A program made the translations under genes and the position numbers. From an uncultured Clostridia bacterium (GTDB taxonomy: Bacteria > Bacillota > Clostridia > Tissierellales > Peptoniphilaceae), in assembly GCA_947254025.1 (NCBI GenBank), contig CAMYBS010000005.1:1-64000 (forward strand): 64,000 nucleotides of DNA. Direction: 5' to 3'. This document shows, one piece after another, positions 50,747-58,470 of the stretch; position 1 is the stretch's first letter, and each line of letters opens with the position of its first letter. Under the pieces are notes generated by a model. That model did no database searches, was not told the DNA's origin, and saw only the letters and a list, made by a program, of their open reading frames with translations.

Positions 50747-51814
50747 TTATATAAATTTAGATGTATCCATTGGCAACTTGCCGTAATACCTACCCCACTT
50801 CATAAAGGAGTCGATGTTCTCTATAGGGCTGTTCTTTGGTATTTGACATCCAGTACATAAGATGTAACCTTTTGGTGAGTCCCAAGCCTTTGCAACACAC
50901 TTCTTCACTTCTTCCTTGATGATGTCATCGTTACCTAAGTAGATCGCGTCAACTGGTGGCACGTTACCTGTGATAACAACCTTGTCACCCATTATCCTCT
51001 TCGCTTCCTCAAGGTCCTCACAGTTGTCGATAGAGAAGTTACCTACACCGGCACTAACAACATCTTCCCATATGTCTTTACTCTTGCCGCATATGTGTAT
51101 AGTTGGTGCGCCTCCACAATACTTCTTTACGTCTTCAACATTTCTCTTGAAGTATGGTAGTGAGAACTCTCTATATTGTGCAGGTCTAATCATAGATGTC
51201 GATGATACAGGGTCGCAAAAACCTGTTCCGAAACCAATCTTACCAAGTGCCTTGATATACTCAGCGTTGTTCTTTGTAATGATGTCCATAAGTCTATGGA
51301 AAGCATCCTTCTTCTTAACTATCCATCTAAGCATGTTCTCAGTGCCAAGTACTGAGGCAGCTACTGTGAATGGCGCAGTCATCGATGCACCTATATCTGC
51401 TACATCGCCAAGAGCGTCTCTAAGCTTTTCAAGTGCTTCAAGTAGTACGTGTAGGTGACCATCCTTCCACGGATCAACAAGCTCAAGCTTATCGATGTCC
51501 TCTTCTGTTTTGACAACTGGCTCTCTTAAGTTTGAAATGTTGTCATCAGGGTAGTTCATAACTGAGCCCATGGCTTCAGCCATACCTCTTAGTGTTGTAG
51601 AGACACAGATGTTGTCGTGGTGGAAGCGATTGAATAAAGCGATCTCAGTTTCAGTTATTACATCTGATGATGTGTAATAATCGTTTGTCTTCTTACCTAT
51701 ATACCATGCCATAGTAACCCCCATATCTGGCACTACAGGTATCCTGTCAATTGCTTCGCCCTTTGAAAAGGCAATCATCCTTTCTTTTGGTGTCATTTCA
51801 TCATCAAAATACAT
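50747..51814 (-). CDS. UroD-fold methyltransferase (MtaA/CmuA family), complete
   Basis: A 355-residue protein with the MtaA-type pattern: TPKERMIAFSKGEAIDRIPVVP at the N-terminus, ADIGASMTAPFTVAASVLG, FCDPVSSTSMIRPAQYREFSLPYFK, IHICGKS (His-x-Cys) and ILCTGCQIPKNSPIENI (Cys) as zinc ligands. It could pair with the corrinoid protein of the neighbouring operon. It is the last gene of a different transcript (11 bp after a CapA gene), ended by a terminator, so the two methyltransferase genes may be regulated separately. Confidence 0.85.
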   Translation of the reverse strand: MYFDDEMTPKERMIAFSKGEAIDRIPVVPDMGVTMAWYIGKKTNDYYTSSDVITETEIALFNRFHHDNICVSTTLRGMAEAMGSVMNYPDDNISNLREPVVKTEEDIDKLELVDPWKDGHLHVLLEALEKLRDALGDVADIGASMTAPFTVAASVLGTENMLRWIVKKKDAFHRLMDIITKNNAEYIKALGKIGFGTGFCDPVSSTSMIRPAQYREFSLPYFKRNVEDVKKYCGGAPTIHICGKSKDIWEDVVSAGVGNFSIDNCEDLEEAKRIMGDKVVITGNVPPVDAIYLGNDDIIKEEVKKCVAKAWDSPKGYILCTGCQIPKNSPIENIDSFMKWGRYYGKLPMDTSKFI

Positions 51815-51825
51815 TAAACCATCTC

Positions 51826-53010
51826 CTATTTATATATTTTATTAAAATCGTTCAGACTTTCTACTAACTTTGACTTGATTTGATTAAATCTTTCGACCTT
51901 GATCTTGCCATCAAGAGCCTCTTTAACTGGGATTATGTTATAGTGCGCTCTGCCTTGAGTTACATACTTGTCAACCCATAGTGGATGCGCTTCAAACTTT
52001 GCAACGCTTGTGCCCTTAGCATCCTTCTTCAAAACAACTTCCATCATAAGTTCGTTCTCGCTATATCTCTGGCCCATGGCCTCACGTCTCTGATTAGATA
52101 TGAAGTTACCCATAGAGTAGCAGACGTATGTCTTCTTGCCATTTGCTTCAATGACTTCAGACTTTTGTATTACATGTGGGTGCGAACCTAAAACTACATC
52201 TATACCAAGCTCGTTAAGCTCTTTTGCGATTTTTTCTTGCCATGCGCTCGGCTTTAATTGATACTCGTTGCCCCAGTGTACGTATATCACCTTGAAGTCG
52301 ACATCATTCTCATTCATAAACTCTACATCTTTCTTAATCTTATCCATGTCGATGAAGTTTATCGCATAAGCCTTGTCCGTGCCTTGAACCTTCTTCTCAA
52401 ATCCATTGATGGAGAAAGTATACGCGCTGATACCAAGCTTGATGCCACTCACTTCTTTAATAAGCGGCATATTGTTTGCATCCTTGTATGTGCCAACACT
52501 CTCCATACCATAGCTCTTAATCGTGTCTATGGTCTTGTTGACACCTGCAAAACCTTTATCAAAAGCGTGATTATTCGATGTTGATATGATGTCAAATCCC
52601 TGCTTCTTAATCGACTCAATACTCTCTATAGGAGATGAAAACATAGGATAAGTTGTGTACCTACCATCAACAGAGACAGTCGACTCGTAGTTAAGCATAG
52701 CAAGGTCTGCGTCCTTAAAGTGCGGTAAGTATTTAAAATATTCATCAAAATTGTAAGTGCCATCACTTTGCTTTGCGCCTCTTAGCTGAGGGCCATGCAG
52801 CATATAGTCACCCGCTGCAAATATCTTGATCTCGCTATCGATAGAAGGCTCCTTTTTCTTAATCTCAATGATGGGTATCTCTTTTACATCATGAACATAA
52901 GTTAAGCTAGCTCCATCGTTTGCCGGCTTTGCTGCATGATTACATGTTATAGGTCCTAAGACTATGTTTATAAGGCAGATAAGAAAGATGGTGCATTGTC
53001 TAAAAAACAT
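51826..53010 (-). CDS. CapA-family secreted metallophosphatase-like protein
   Basis: An exported 394-residue protein of the CapA/PgsA family (poly-gamma-glutamate synthesis type, calcineurin-like fold). After a signal-like N-terminus (FLICLINIVLGPITC), the domain shows AAGDYMLHGPQ, MLNYESTVS, ISTSNNHAFDKG, VIYVHWGNEY and VLGSHPHVIQ. No capB, capC or capE genes are near, so polyglutamate synthesis is not implied. It lies between a DUF5317 gene (1-bp gap) and a UroD-fold methyltransferase gene. Confidence 0.88.
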   Translation of the reverse strand: MFFRQCTIFLICLINIVLGPITCNHAAKPANDGASLTYVHDVKEIPIIEIKKKEPSIDSEIKIFAAGDYMLHGPQLRGAKQSDGTYNFDEYFKYLPHFKDADLAMLNYESTVSVDGRYTTYPMFSSPIESIESIKKQGFDIISTSNNHAFDKGFAGVNKTIDTIKSYGMESVGTYKDANNMPLIKEVSGIKLGISAYTFSINGFEKKVQGTDKAYAINFIDMDKIKKDVEFMNENDVDFKVIYVHWGNEYQLKPSAWQEKIAKELNELGIDVVLGSHPHVIQKSEVIEANGKKTYVCYSMGNFISNQRREAMGQRYSENELMMEVVLKKDAKGTSVAKFEAHPLWVDKYVTQGRAHYNIIPVKEALDGKIKVERFNQIKSKLVESLNDFNKIYK

Positions 53011-53011
53011 C

Positions 53012-53572
53012 TTACGACCTCCTCTTCATCACATCTTCTACAAGCATAAATAAGCCTATTGACAAAAATACATCACCTATGCTTAGTACAGTTCTAAGTC
53101 CTGTGAACTTAAATACAGGTATAGTATCTGCTAAAACATTAAACGCTTTGCCACTCACAGCAAGCGTGTGCGTCATAGACATCGACTTTTCTAATACAGC
53201 TAATTCATTAGCAGAGCCAAGATATACTAAAGCGTCCTTCACTACCGGCATAAGCCCTAAGTAGTTTATCATTGCAATTAAATTTAATGCAAGACCTAAG
53301 GCAATGATGTTGAAGGCAAAGTACTTGTTGTTTGCAATAGAAAAAAATATCAATACAAAAAATGTAAATATATTAAGATATGGATATATCATTATAAGCT
53401 CGCGTCTATAAATAAAGTTAAACCTCGTTACATATACAAGGACTGCTATGTTTATAATGACTGTTATCAATAAAAAGAACAGATATCTTAAATTTACTCT
53501 GAATAAATTATTTATCTTGCCGCCATTGATTAATGATACTAATACGGCGAATATAATTATGAATAGTGCCAT
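53012..53572 (-). CDS. DUF5317-family membrane protein
   Basis: A 186-residue protein with six to seven hydrophobic segments. The C-terminal pattern GLRTVLSIGDVFLSIGLFMLVEDVM and the middle section (NLIAMINYLGLMPV) resemble DUF5317, whose function is unknown. The start is 1 bp after the stop of the upstream gene, and its stop is 1 bp before capA, so the four genes are tightly coupled. Confidence 0.7.
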   Translation of the reverse strand: MALFIIIFAVLVSLINGGKINNLFRVNLRYLFFLLITVIINIAVLVYVTRFNFIYRRELIMIYPYLNIFTFFVLIFFSIANNKYFAFNIIALGLALNLIAMINYLGLMPVVKDALVYLGSANELAVLEKSMSMTHTLAVSGKAFNVLADTIPVFKFTGLRTVLSIGDVFLSIGLFMLVEDVMKRRS

Positions 53573-53573
53573 C

Positions 53574-54098
53574 TTACACCTCTTTCTTGTCTTTTATGAG
53601 TAGTCTTTCAATTTCAAAGTTAAGCCTATCTCTTATGTATATAGCGTAGAGCTTCTTCTCATTTGCCTTAGTATAGTAGACACTAAAAATCATAGCAACA
53701 GCCATGGCGCTCATTGCAAAGGCAAAGAAAGTCTTTAGTGTAACGCCAAATATCTTCTCAACGTCGAAGTACTTGAGGGACTTCGTTGTTAGGAAAAATG
53801 TCGCAAGTGACACAGCAACAGGTAGCAAGACCCTTGACAGTGGTGCAATGAAGCTTCTAAAGTCAACAGCCTTGTACTTAGTTTCTAAGAAGACACTTAT
53901 CTTAGATGCACTTAGGTTTAGTGACTTCACTAAGTCGTCATCGTATACAAAGACATCACTTACAATCTCACGCAGTGCATCCTCTTTGACCTTGCCATAT
54001 ATCTTCTTCTTAAGCCTTCCATCGCCCGACCAAAACAGCGACCTTATCTCTTCTTCAAATTCAATTTTATACTTCTCAATACATTCTTTCGTTTGCAT
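53574..54098 (-). CDS. Membrane protein with two central helices, unknown function
   Basis: A 174-residue protein: a charged helical N-terminal region, two membrane helices (about residues 90-108 and 118-140) and a charged C-terminus. No family is recognised. ATG at 54098 is chosen because GAGGAG stands 7 bases upstream; longer in-frame starts lack such a site and overlap a probable -10 (TATAAT). First gene of the DUF5317-CapA-methyltransferase transcript. Confidence 0.65.
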   Translation of the reverse strand: MQTKECIEKYKIEFEEEIRSLFWSGDGRLKKKIYGKVKEDALREIVSDVFVYDDDLVKSLNLSASKISVFLETKYKAVDFRSFIAPLSRVLLPVAVSLATFFLTTKSLKYFDVEKIFGVTLKTFFAFAMSAMAVAMIFSVYYTKANEKKLYAIYIRDRLNFEIERLLIKDKKEV

Positions 54099-54227
54099 AT
54101 CAATCTCCTCACTCATTATATTATAACATATATTAAGAGACATGCCATTAAAGAATAATCAATACATAAAGCTCTTAATATAAACTATGTCTATCTATAT
54201 TATAACACAAAAATTATAGTACAAAAA

Positions 54228-54251
54228 AACTGAGCCAACACTAGCTCAGTT
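54228..54251 (-). terminator. Terminator of the YitT-family gene
   Basis: AACTGAGC / GCTCAGTT stem with seven T residues on the minus strand. Confidence 0.85.
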
Positions 54252-54268
54252 ATATATACAATATTAAC

Positions 54269-55162
54269 TTAGATAAATCTTCTCCACTTCTCTCCGAGTA
54301 TTTCGTTTGCGCTGCTCGTTACAACGAAGGCTGTTGGATCAGCGTCGTTAACGAACTCCTTAAGTCTTATATACTCACGTGTTGAAACTGCTGTTTGTAT
54401 AAGTACGTTGTCCTTCTTTGTATAGGCGCCCTTGTATGGTATAAGGTTTGCAGATCTATCAAGGTCTTCTATGATAAACTTAGACACAAGCTCTACCTCT
54501 TTAGTGTTGATGTAGCAAAGCTTACTTGTGTTAAGGCCACTGATGGTGATGCTAATAACAGCTCCATTGATTATAACGCCCATAACTGAGTATAAAAAGA
54601 TATTCATACCAAAGGCGGATCCTGCGAAGAATGATACGACTAGGTCTGCCATTAGGCAGCCTATGCCTAGGTCGAGTCCCAAGAACTTTTGCAATATCTT
54701 AGCAACTATGTCTGTACCACCTGTCGATGTATACTGATTAAGTACCATGCCCACACCGATGCCTTGTATAATCATACCAAGTGTGATTACTAGAAATAGG
54801 TCATCTGATAGCGGCTTTGGATTTGGAAATATTATTTCAAAGAGCCAAACAAGACCTGAAAGTGCAAGTGTAACTACGATTGTTTTAGTACCGAAGTCCT
54901 TGCCTATGAAGATGAAGCCCATGATGAATAAGACTATGTTGACTAAGATAAACAGTGGCCCAACGCCAAGTGGTATGTAGTGACTAAGTACGATTGCTAT
55001 ACCTGATGCGCCTCCTGATGTTAGGTTAGACGGCACTAGAAAGAAATGTATCGCCGACGCAACAAGTAGTATACCGATGATGATAAGCACTACCTCTTTC
55101 ACTGTGTACTTGTGCTGTATCTTATCCCTCTTTAAATTTTTTTCTTCATTAATTATGTTCAT
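54269..55162 (-). CDS. YitT-family membrane protein
   Basis: A 297-residue protein with five to six membrane helices (DUF161) and a C-terminal cytoplasmic DUF2179 domain (about residues 215-290). Typical features are FLVPSNLTSGGASGIAIVLSHY near the N-terminus and the second, related STGGTDIVAKILQKFLG. The tail has RSANLIPYKGAYTKKDNVLIQTAVSTREYIRLKEFV. Function of the family is not established; transport or stress sensing has been suggested. It has an extended -10 promoter (55218-55228, minus strand). Confidence 0.88.
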   Translation of the reverse strand: MNIINEEKNLKRDKIQHKYTVKEVVLIIIGILLVASAIHFFLVPSNLTSGGASGIAIVLSHYIPLGVGPLFILVNIVLFIMGFIFIGKDFGTKTIVVTLALSGLVWLFEIIFPNPKPLSDDLFLVITLGMIIQGIGVGMVLNQYTSTGGTDIVAKILQKFLGLDLGIGCLMADLVVSFFAGSAFGMNIFLYSVMGVIINGAVISITISGLNTSKLCYINTKEVELVSKFIIEDLDRSANLIPYKGAYTKKDNVLIQTAVSTREYIRLKEFVNDADPTAFVVTSSANEILGEKWRRFI

Positions 55163-55217
55163 AGTTTACCCCTTTTCTATAAATAAATTTAATAATATTC
55201 TTTTGAACGTGACATCA

Positions 55218-55228
55218 ATTATACCACA
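55218..55228 (-). promoter_or_regulatory. Extended -10 promoter of the YitT-family gene
   Basis: TGTGGTATAAT on the minus strand. Confidence 0.55.
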
Positions 55229-55258
55229 ATATGAGTGCGTCTTCAAGCATTTTAATTG

Positions 55259-55274
55259 ATATTTGCAATAATAT
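55259..55274. promoter_or_regulatory. Inverted repeat upstream of rubrerythrin, shared with nifJ
   Basis: ATATTTGCAATAATAT (ATATT-N6-AATAT) lies 26 bases before the rubrerythrin -35. The nifJ promoter carries ATATTTGCAAGAATAT at 10608-10623, one base different. A second half (ATATTTGCAAG) follows immediately here. Confidence 0.45.
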
Positions 55275-55300
55275 TTGCAAGATATATATGACTGTGTTCC

Positions 55301-55329
55301 TTTACAAAAAATTTTATTTGATATATAAT
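55301..55329 (+). promoter_or_regulatory. Sigma-A promoter of rubrerythrin
   Basis: TTTACA (55301-55306), 17-base spacer, TATAAT (55324-55329), 29 bp before the start codon. Confidence 0.7.
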
Positions 55330-55358
55330 GGACACATCATAAAAAAGGGGGTAATTTT

Positions 55359-55940
55359 ATGAAATTAAAAGGTACTAAGACTTGCGAAAATCTTATGAAG
55401 TCATTCGTAAACGAATCACAAGCTTCAATAAGATATGGCTACTACGCATCGCAAGCAAAGAAAGATGGTTATGTGCAAATACAAAACATCTTCTTAGAAA
55501 CATCACAAAACGAAGAGCAACATGCTAAGAGGTTCTACAAGTTCTTAAAGGACGAGCTTGATGGAGAGATGATCGAGGCATGTGGAACTTATCCAGTAGC
55601 ACTACAAGACACACTAGCTAACTTAAAGGCTGCTGCAGAAGGCGAAAATGAAGAGTGGACAACTGTATATCCAGAGTTTGCCAAAATTGCTAAAGAAGAA
55701 GGCTTTAATGAGATAGCCGCTGTCTTTACACACATAGGTGAAGTCGAAAAAGCTCACTACAACAGATACAAAAAGCTTATCGAGAACATCGAAGCTGGTA
55801 AGGTATTTAAAAGAGGCGACGTTTACATATGGAAGTGCTTAAACTGTGGTTACCTATATGAAGGTAAGGAAGCACCTAAAAAGTGCCCTGCATGTGATCA
55901 CCCACAAGCACACTTCGAAATCTTCGTTGAGAATTACTAA
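55359..55940 (+). CDS. rbr: Rubrerythrin
   Basis: Reduces hydrogen peroxide in anaerobes with a di-iron site and a rubredoxin centre. The 193 residues have the ferritin-like domain with ligands in FVNESQASIRYGYYA, ETSQNEEQHAKRF and GEVEKAHYNRY, then a C-terminal rubredoxin-like domain with CLNCGYLYEG and CPACDHPQAHFE supplying four Cys. Length is standard. It is transcribed alone on the plus strand from its own promoter, with GGGGG before the ATG, and shares a palindrome with nifJ in its upstream region. Confidence 0.95.
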   Translation: MKLKGTKTCENLMKSFVNESQASIRYGYYASQAKKDGYVQIQNIFLETSQNEEQHAKRFYKFLKDELDGEMIEACGTYPVALQDTLANLKAAAEGENEEWTTVYPEFAKIAKEEGFNEIAAVFTHIGEVEKAHYNRYKKLIENIEAGKVFKRGDVYIWKCLNCGYLYEGKEAPKKCPACDHPQAHFEIFVENY

Positions 55941-55961
55941 AATTTAATTTAAGCAAAAAAT

Positions 55962-55995
55962 AATGATGTAGGTCAATTGATCTACATCATTTTTT
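55962..55995. terminator. Bidirectional terminator between rubrerythrin and MATE genes
   Basis: AATGATGTAG / CTACATCATT stem with T/A runs on both sides, placed between the two convergent genes. Confidence 0.85.
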
Positions 55996-56011
55996 ATCTC
56001 TGTGTTAAATT

Positions 56012-57352
56012 TTATATCTTCTTTTCAACCCACTTACCTTGCCTAAACCTTGTGCTCATAAAGACTAATCTTGAGAATTGATCTGATAATACACCAAGCC
56101 ATATACCCATTAGTCCTAAGTGGAATATGTTTACAAGCACATATGTCATCACGCTACGAATAATACTTACGCTTATGATTGAAGCGATGAGTGTATACTT
56201 GACATCGCCTGCCGCTCTTAAGCAGCCTCCATATATAATCTGCGATATCTGACATATAACGATGACTGTTATGAAGCGTCCTATCATGATGCCGTAGTTA
56301 ATAACTGTTTCGTCTTGGAAGAAAGCACCGAAGATGTATTTACCGAATAATAACAATATTGCTGACAGAGCAAGCGATATAACGAAGCCGACCTTTTGAC
56401 AAGTCTTGCCATATATAACCGCGTCGTCATACTTCTTCGCGCCAAGTGCCTCGCCCGATAATGCAACTGCAGCAACCTGCATACCATCTGCAAAGGCAAA
56501 GCCTATACTTAGTACGTTCATGCCTACGTTATGTGCCGCGAACTGATCTGTACCAAGTGACGCTGCCATAAGCGCTGTTGATAAGAAGCCCACTCTCATC
56601 GCAAGGTTCTCTGCAAACATATTTAGTCCGAGCTTCATTATCTTGATAAAAGCATCGAAGGCTGGTTTTATTTTATAATTTATTATAAATGGCAAGCTTA
56701 CATATGAGTCCTTCTTGAATAAGGATCTAATACTCATTATGCTTGCAACGAAAGTGCCTAAGATGGTCGCTATCGCTGCTCCTCTTACACCCATGGCCGG
56801 AAAGCCAAGCTTACCATTGATAAGTATATAGTTAAAAGTAATATTAACAATGCTTGAGACTAAATTTGTTGTGAAGGCAATCTTCGTGTTGCCGCTACCT
56901 CTTTGTGCCGCATTGATAACTATGCTTATGACATTAAACACGCTAAAGCCCATGATGATGTTAAAGTACTCTATCGCGTAGTTATGTGTGTCAGCCTTGC
57001 TACCTGCAAGCTTTAGTATCGGGTCTGAGAGTGATACCATTACCGTTGTTATTGCTAGGCAAAAAATAAGTGCAACGACAAAGGCTGTAACTAAGACTTC
57101 GTTCGCCGAGCGTCTATCCTCTTCGCCCTTTCTCCTCGCAACGAGCGCCGAGACAGCTATGCTTATCGAGAAGAATATCGCAAGGCCTATAAACTTTGGC
57201 TGCGTTGTTAAGCCTACTGCTGATATTGCATATGTACCTAAGCTCGATACCATGTAGGTGTCAATTATGCCTGCTAGTGCTATGAAGACACTCTCAAGTA
57301 CCGATGGCCACGCTACTTTAAAAACTCTTTTCAAAAATTCATTATCTATCAA
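56012..57352 (-). CDS. MATE-family efflux transporter
   Basis: A 446-residue exporter with 12 predicted helices in two homologous halves, of the NorM/DinF/MepA superfamily; drug or metabolite export driven by Na+ or H+. Family features include KVAWPSVLESVFIALAGIIDTYMVSSLG at the start and the second-half QFAAHNVGMNVLSIGFAFADGMQVAAVALSGEALGAKKYDDA. A TTG start at 57352 with GGAAG upstream fits best, because the conserved N-terminus begins within 10 residues. The specific substrate is unknown. Confidence 0.88.
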   Translation of the reverse strand: MIDNEFLKRVFKVAWPSVLESVFIALAGIIDTYMVSSLGTYAISAVGLTTQPKFIGLAIFFSISIAVSALVARRKGEEDRRSANEVLVTAFVVALIFCLAITTVMVSLSDPILKLAGSKADTHNYAIEYFNIIMGFSVFNVISIVINAAQRGSGNTKIAFTTNLVSSIVNITFNYILINGKLGFPAMGVRGAAIATILGTFVASIMSIRSLFKKDSYVSLPFIINYKIKPAFDAFIKIMKLGLNMFAENLAMRVGFLSTALMAASLGTDQFAAHNVGMNVLSIGFAFADGMQVAAVALSGEALGAKKYDDAVIYGKTCQKVGFVISLALSAILLLFGKYIFGAFFQDETVINYGIMIGRFITVIVICQISQIIYGGCLRAAGDVKYTLIASIISVSIIRSVMTYVLVNIFHLGLMGIWLGVLSDQFSRLVFMSTRFRQGKWVEKKI

Positions 57353-57507
57353 TTAATCACTTCCATATCTCATATATCTAAAAAAACAACTTAAATTATT
57401 ATAACACATATTTAAAACTCATACAAGGAGTAGCCACTTTTTATTTAGAAAAGCGAAATATTTCTTATTAATTCTATAACAATATCAAGGTCTAGATAAA
57501 TAAAAAA

Positions 57508-57526
57508 AGCTCACAATCGTGAACTT
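57508..57526 (-). terminator. Terminator of the YbaK-to-flavoprotein operon
   Basis: AGCTCAC-AATC-GTGAACT imperfect stem with seven T residues on the minus strand, after the flavin-binding protein gene. Confidence 0.7.
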
Positions 57527-57544
57527 CTTTGCATAAATATTTAA

Positions 57545-57952
57545 TTAAAACTTAATTACTTCTGGATCCTTGCCATGACTCATAAGGTTCATCACAGCAT
57601 CTTTCAAATAGAAAACAGCTGTATCGTCATCGTCTGCGGCATACTTACCCTTGCATGCCTCCACGTTGTCATTAACAAGCTTTTCTCTAGCTTCCATTCT
57701 ATCATCTTCAACAAGTTCTGCGAAGACTCTATAGTAGTCTTTACCGATGGATCTTGCTATGGCTACATGCGGATTAGCTTTGATCTCACTGTATACGTTC
57801 TTGTGCTTCTTAGTAACGATGTATATCTTGTCTTCAAACTCGCAGTGTACGTCAAAAGGTCTCACATTAGCCTTGCCATCTGCTGCTGTTGCTAAGTAAA
57901 AGTTGTCTTCACTTCCTAGTATCTCTAGTACTCTCTTAATATTTTCTTTCAT
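57545..57952 (-). CDS. Pyridoxamine 5'-phosphate oxidase-like flavin-binding protein
   Basis: A 135-residue split-barrel protein of the PNPOx-like superfamily. The pattern FYLATAADGKANVRPFDVHCEFEDKIYIVTKKHKNVYSEIKANPHVAIA is typical of small FMN- or heme-binding members. Substrate and cofactor are unknown. Last gene of an operon; its SD sequence (AGAGGAGG) can be covered by a leader hairpin (57957-57997). Confidence 0.82.
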   Translation of the reverse strand: MKENIKRVLEILGSEDNFYLATAADGKANVRPFDVHCEFEDKIYIVTKKHKNVYSEIKANPHVAIARSIGKDYYRVFAELVEDDRMEAREKLVNDNVEACKGKYAADDDDTAVFYLKDAVMNLMSHGKDPEVIKF

Positions 57953-57956
57953 ATAA

Positions 57957-57997
57957 ATACCTCCTCTACGAGTTTATTGTACCCAAAGAGGAGGTAT
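57957..57997 (-). promoter_or_regulatory. Leader hairpin masking the ribosome binding site of the flavin-binding protein gene
   Basis: On the minus strand ATACCTCCTCT (57997-57987) is perfectly complementary to AGAGGAGGTAT (57967-57957), with a 19-base loop. The second arm is the SD of the downstream gene. This could be a translational switch rather than a terminator, since no T run follows. Confidence 0.5.
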
Positions 57998-58003
57998 CTC
58001 TAA

Positions 58004-58453
58004 CTAGATGTCTAAGATCTTAATTCCTGTCTCATCATCAATTTTTCTTTGATAAGCGTTTTCGCACTCATCGATGCGTAGCTCGCATGTGCCGCTTATA
58101 ATGCACTTATTAAGGTGACCACCAACAGTGACGCCCATGCCAAAAGTTAAGCCGCCTGCAATCACCATGCCGTCTGAAATCATGATGTGTAGGTGTACAT
58201 ATGGCTCATCACCATCTCTAGTGATATTTCCATTTAAAGAAAGAATTTCAAATTCACCGTCGTATTTGTATTTGCTATACTTTCTCTTTTTTACGCTATA
58301 AACACCAAGCTCTACTTCTGAACAAGCGCCTATACCTGTTATGCTTGCTGCCTTTATATCAGTCTCCTTGACAAACTCATTAAGCTTATCAAGCACTTCT
58401 TCGCCTCTATCGATCCTAACGATGTAAGTATTACCGTCTTTGATGTACTTCAT
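58004..58453 (-). CDS. PCC-domain (DUF296) protein
   Basis: A 149-residue protein of the plants-and-prokaryotes-conserved (PPC/DUF296) fold. It has VRIDRGEEVLDKLNEFVKE, ASITGIGACSEVELGVY, PYVHLHIMISDG and VGGHLNKCIISGTCELRI. The His residues of HLHI and GGH may hold a metal, as in bacterial PPC structures. In plants the domain joins AT-hooks in DNA-binding proteins; the bacterial role is not known. Gap to the upstream DUF3160 gene is 17 bp. Confidence 0.85.
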   Translation of the reverse strand: MKYIKDGNTYIVRIDRGEEVLDKLNEFVKETDIKAASITGIGACSEVELGVYSVKKRKYSKYKYDGEFEILSLNGNITRDGDEPYVHLHIMISDGMVIAGGLTFGMGVTVGGHLNKCIISGTCELRIDECENAYQRKIDDETGIKILDI

Positions 58454-58470
58454 AATTTTATCCCTTTATA

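Noticed and set aside
51826..53010. CapA as evidence for a poly-gamma-glutamate capsule locus
   Set aside because: No capB, capC or capE-type genes are next to it; CapA-fold proteins occur widely without capsules.
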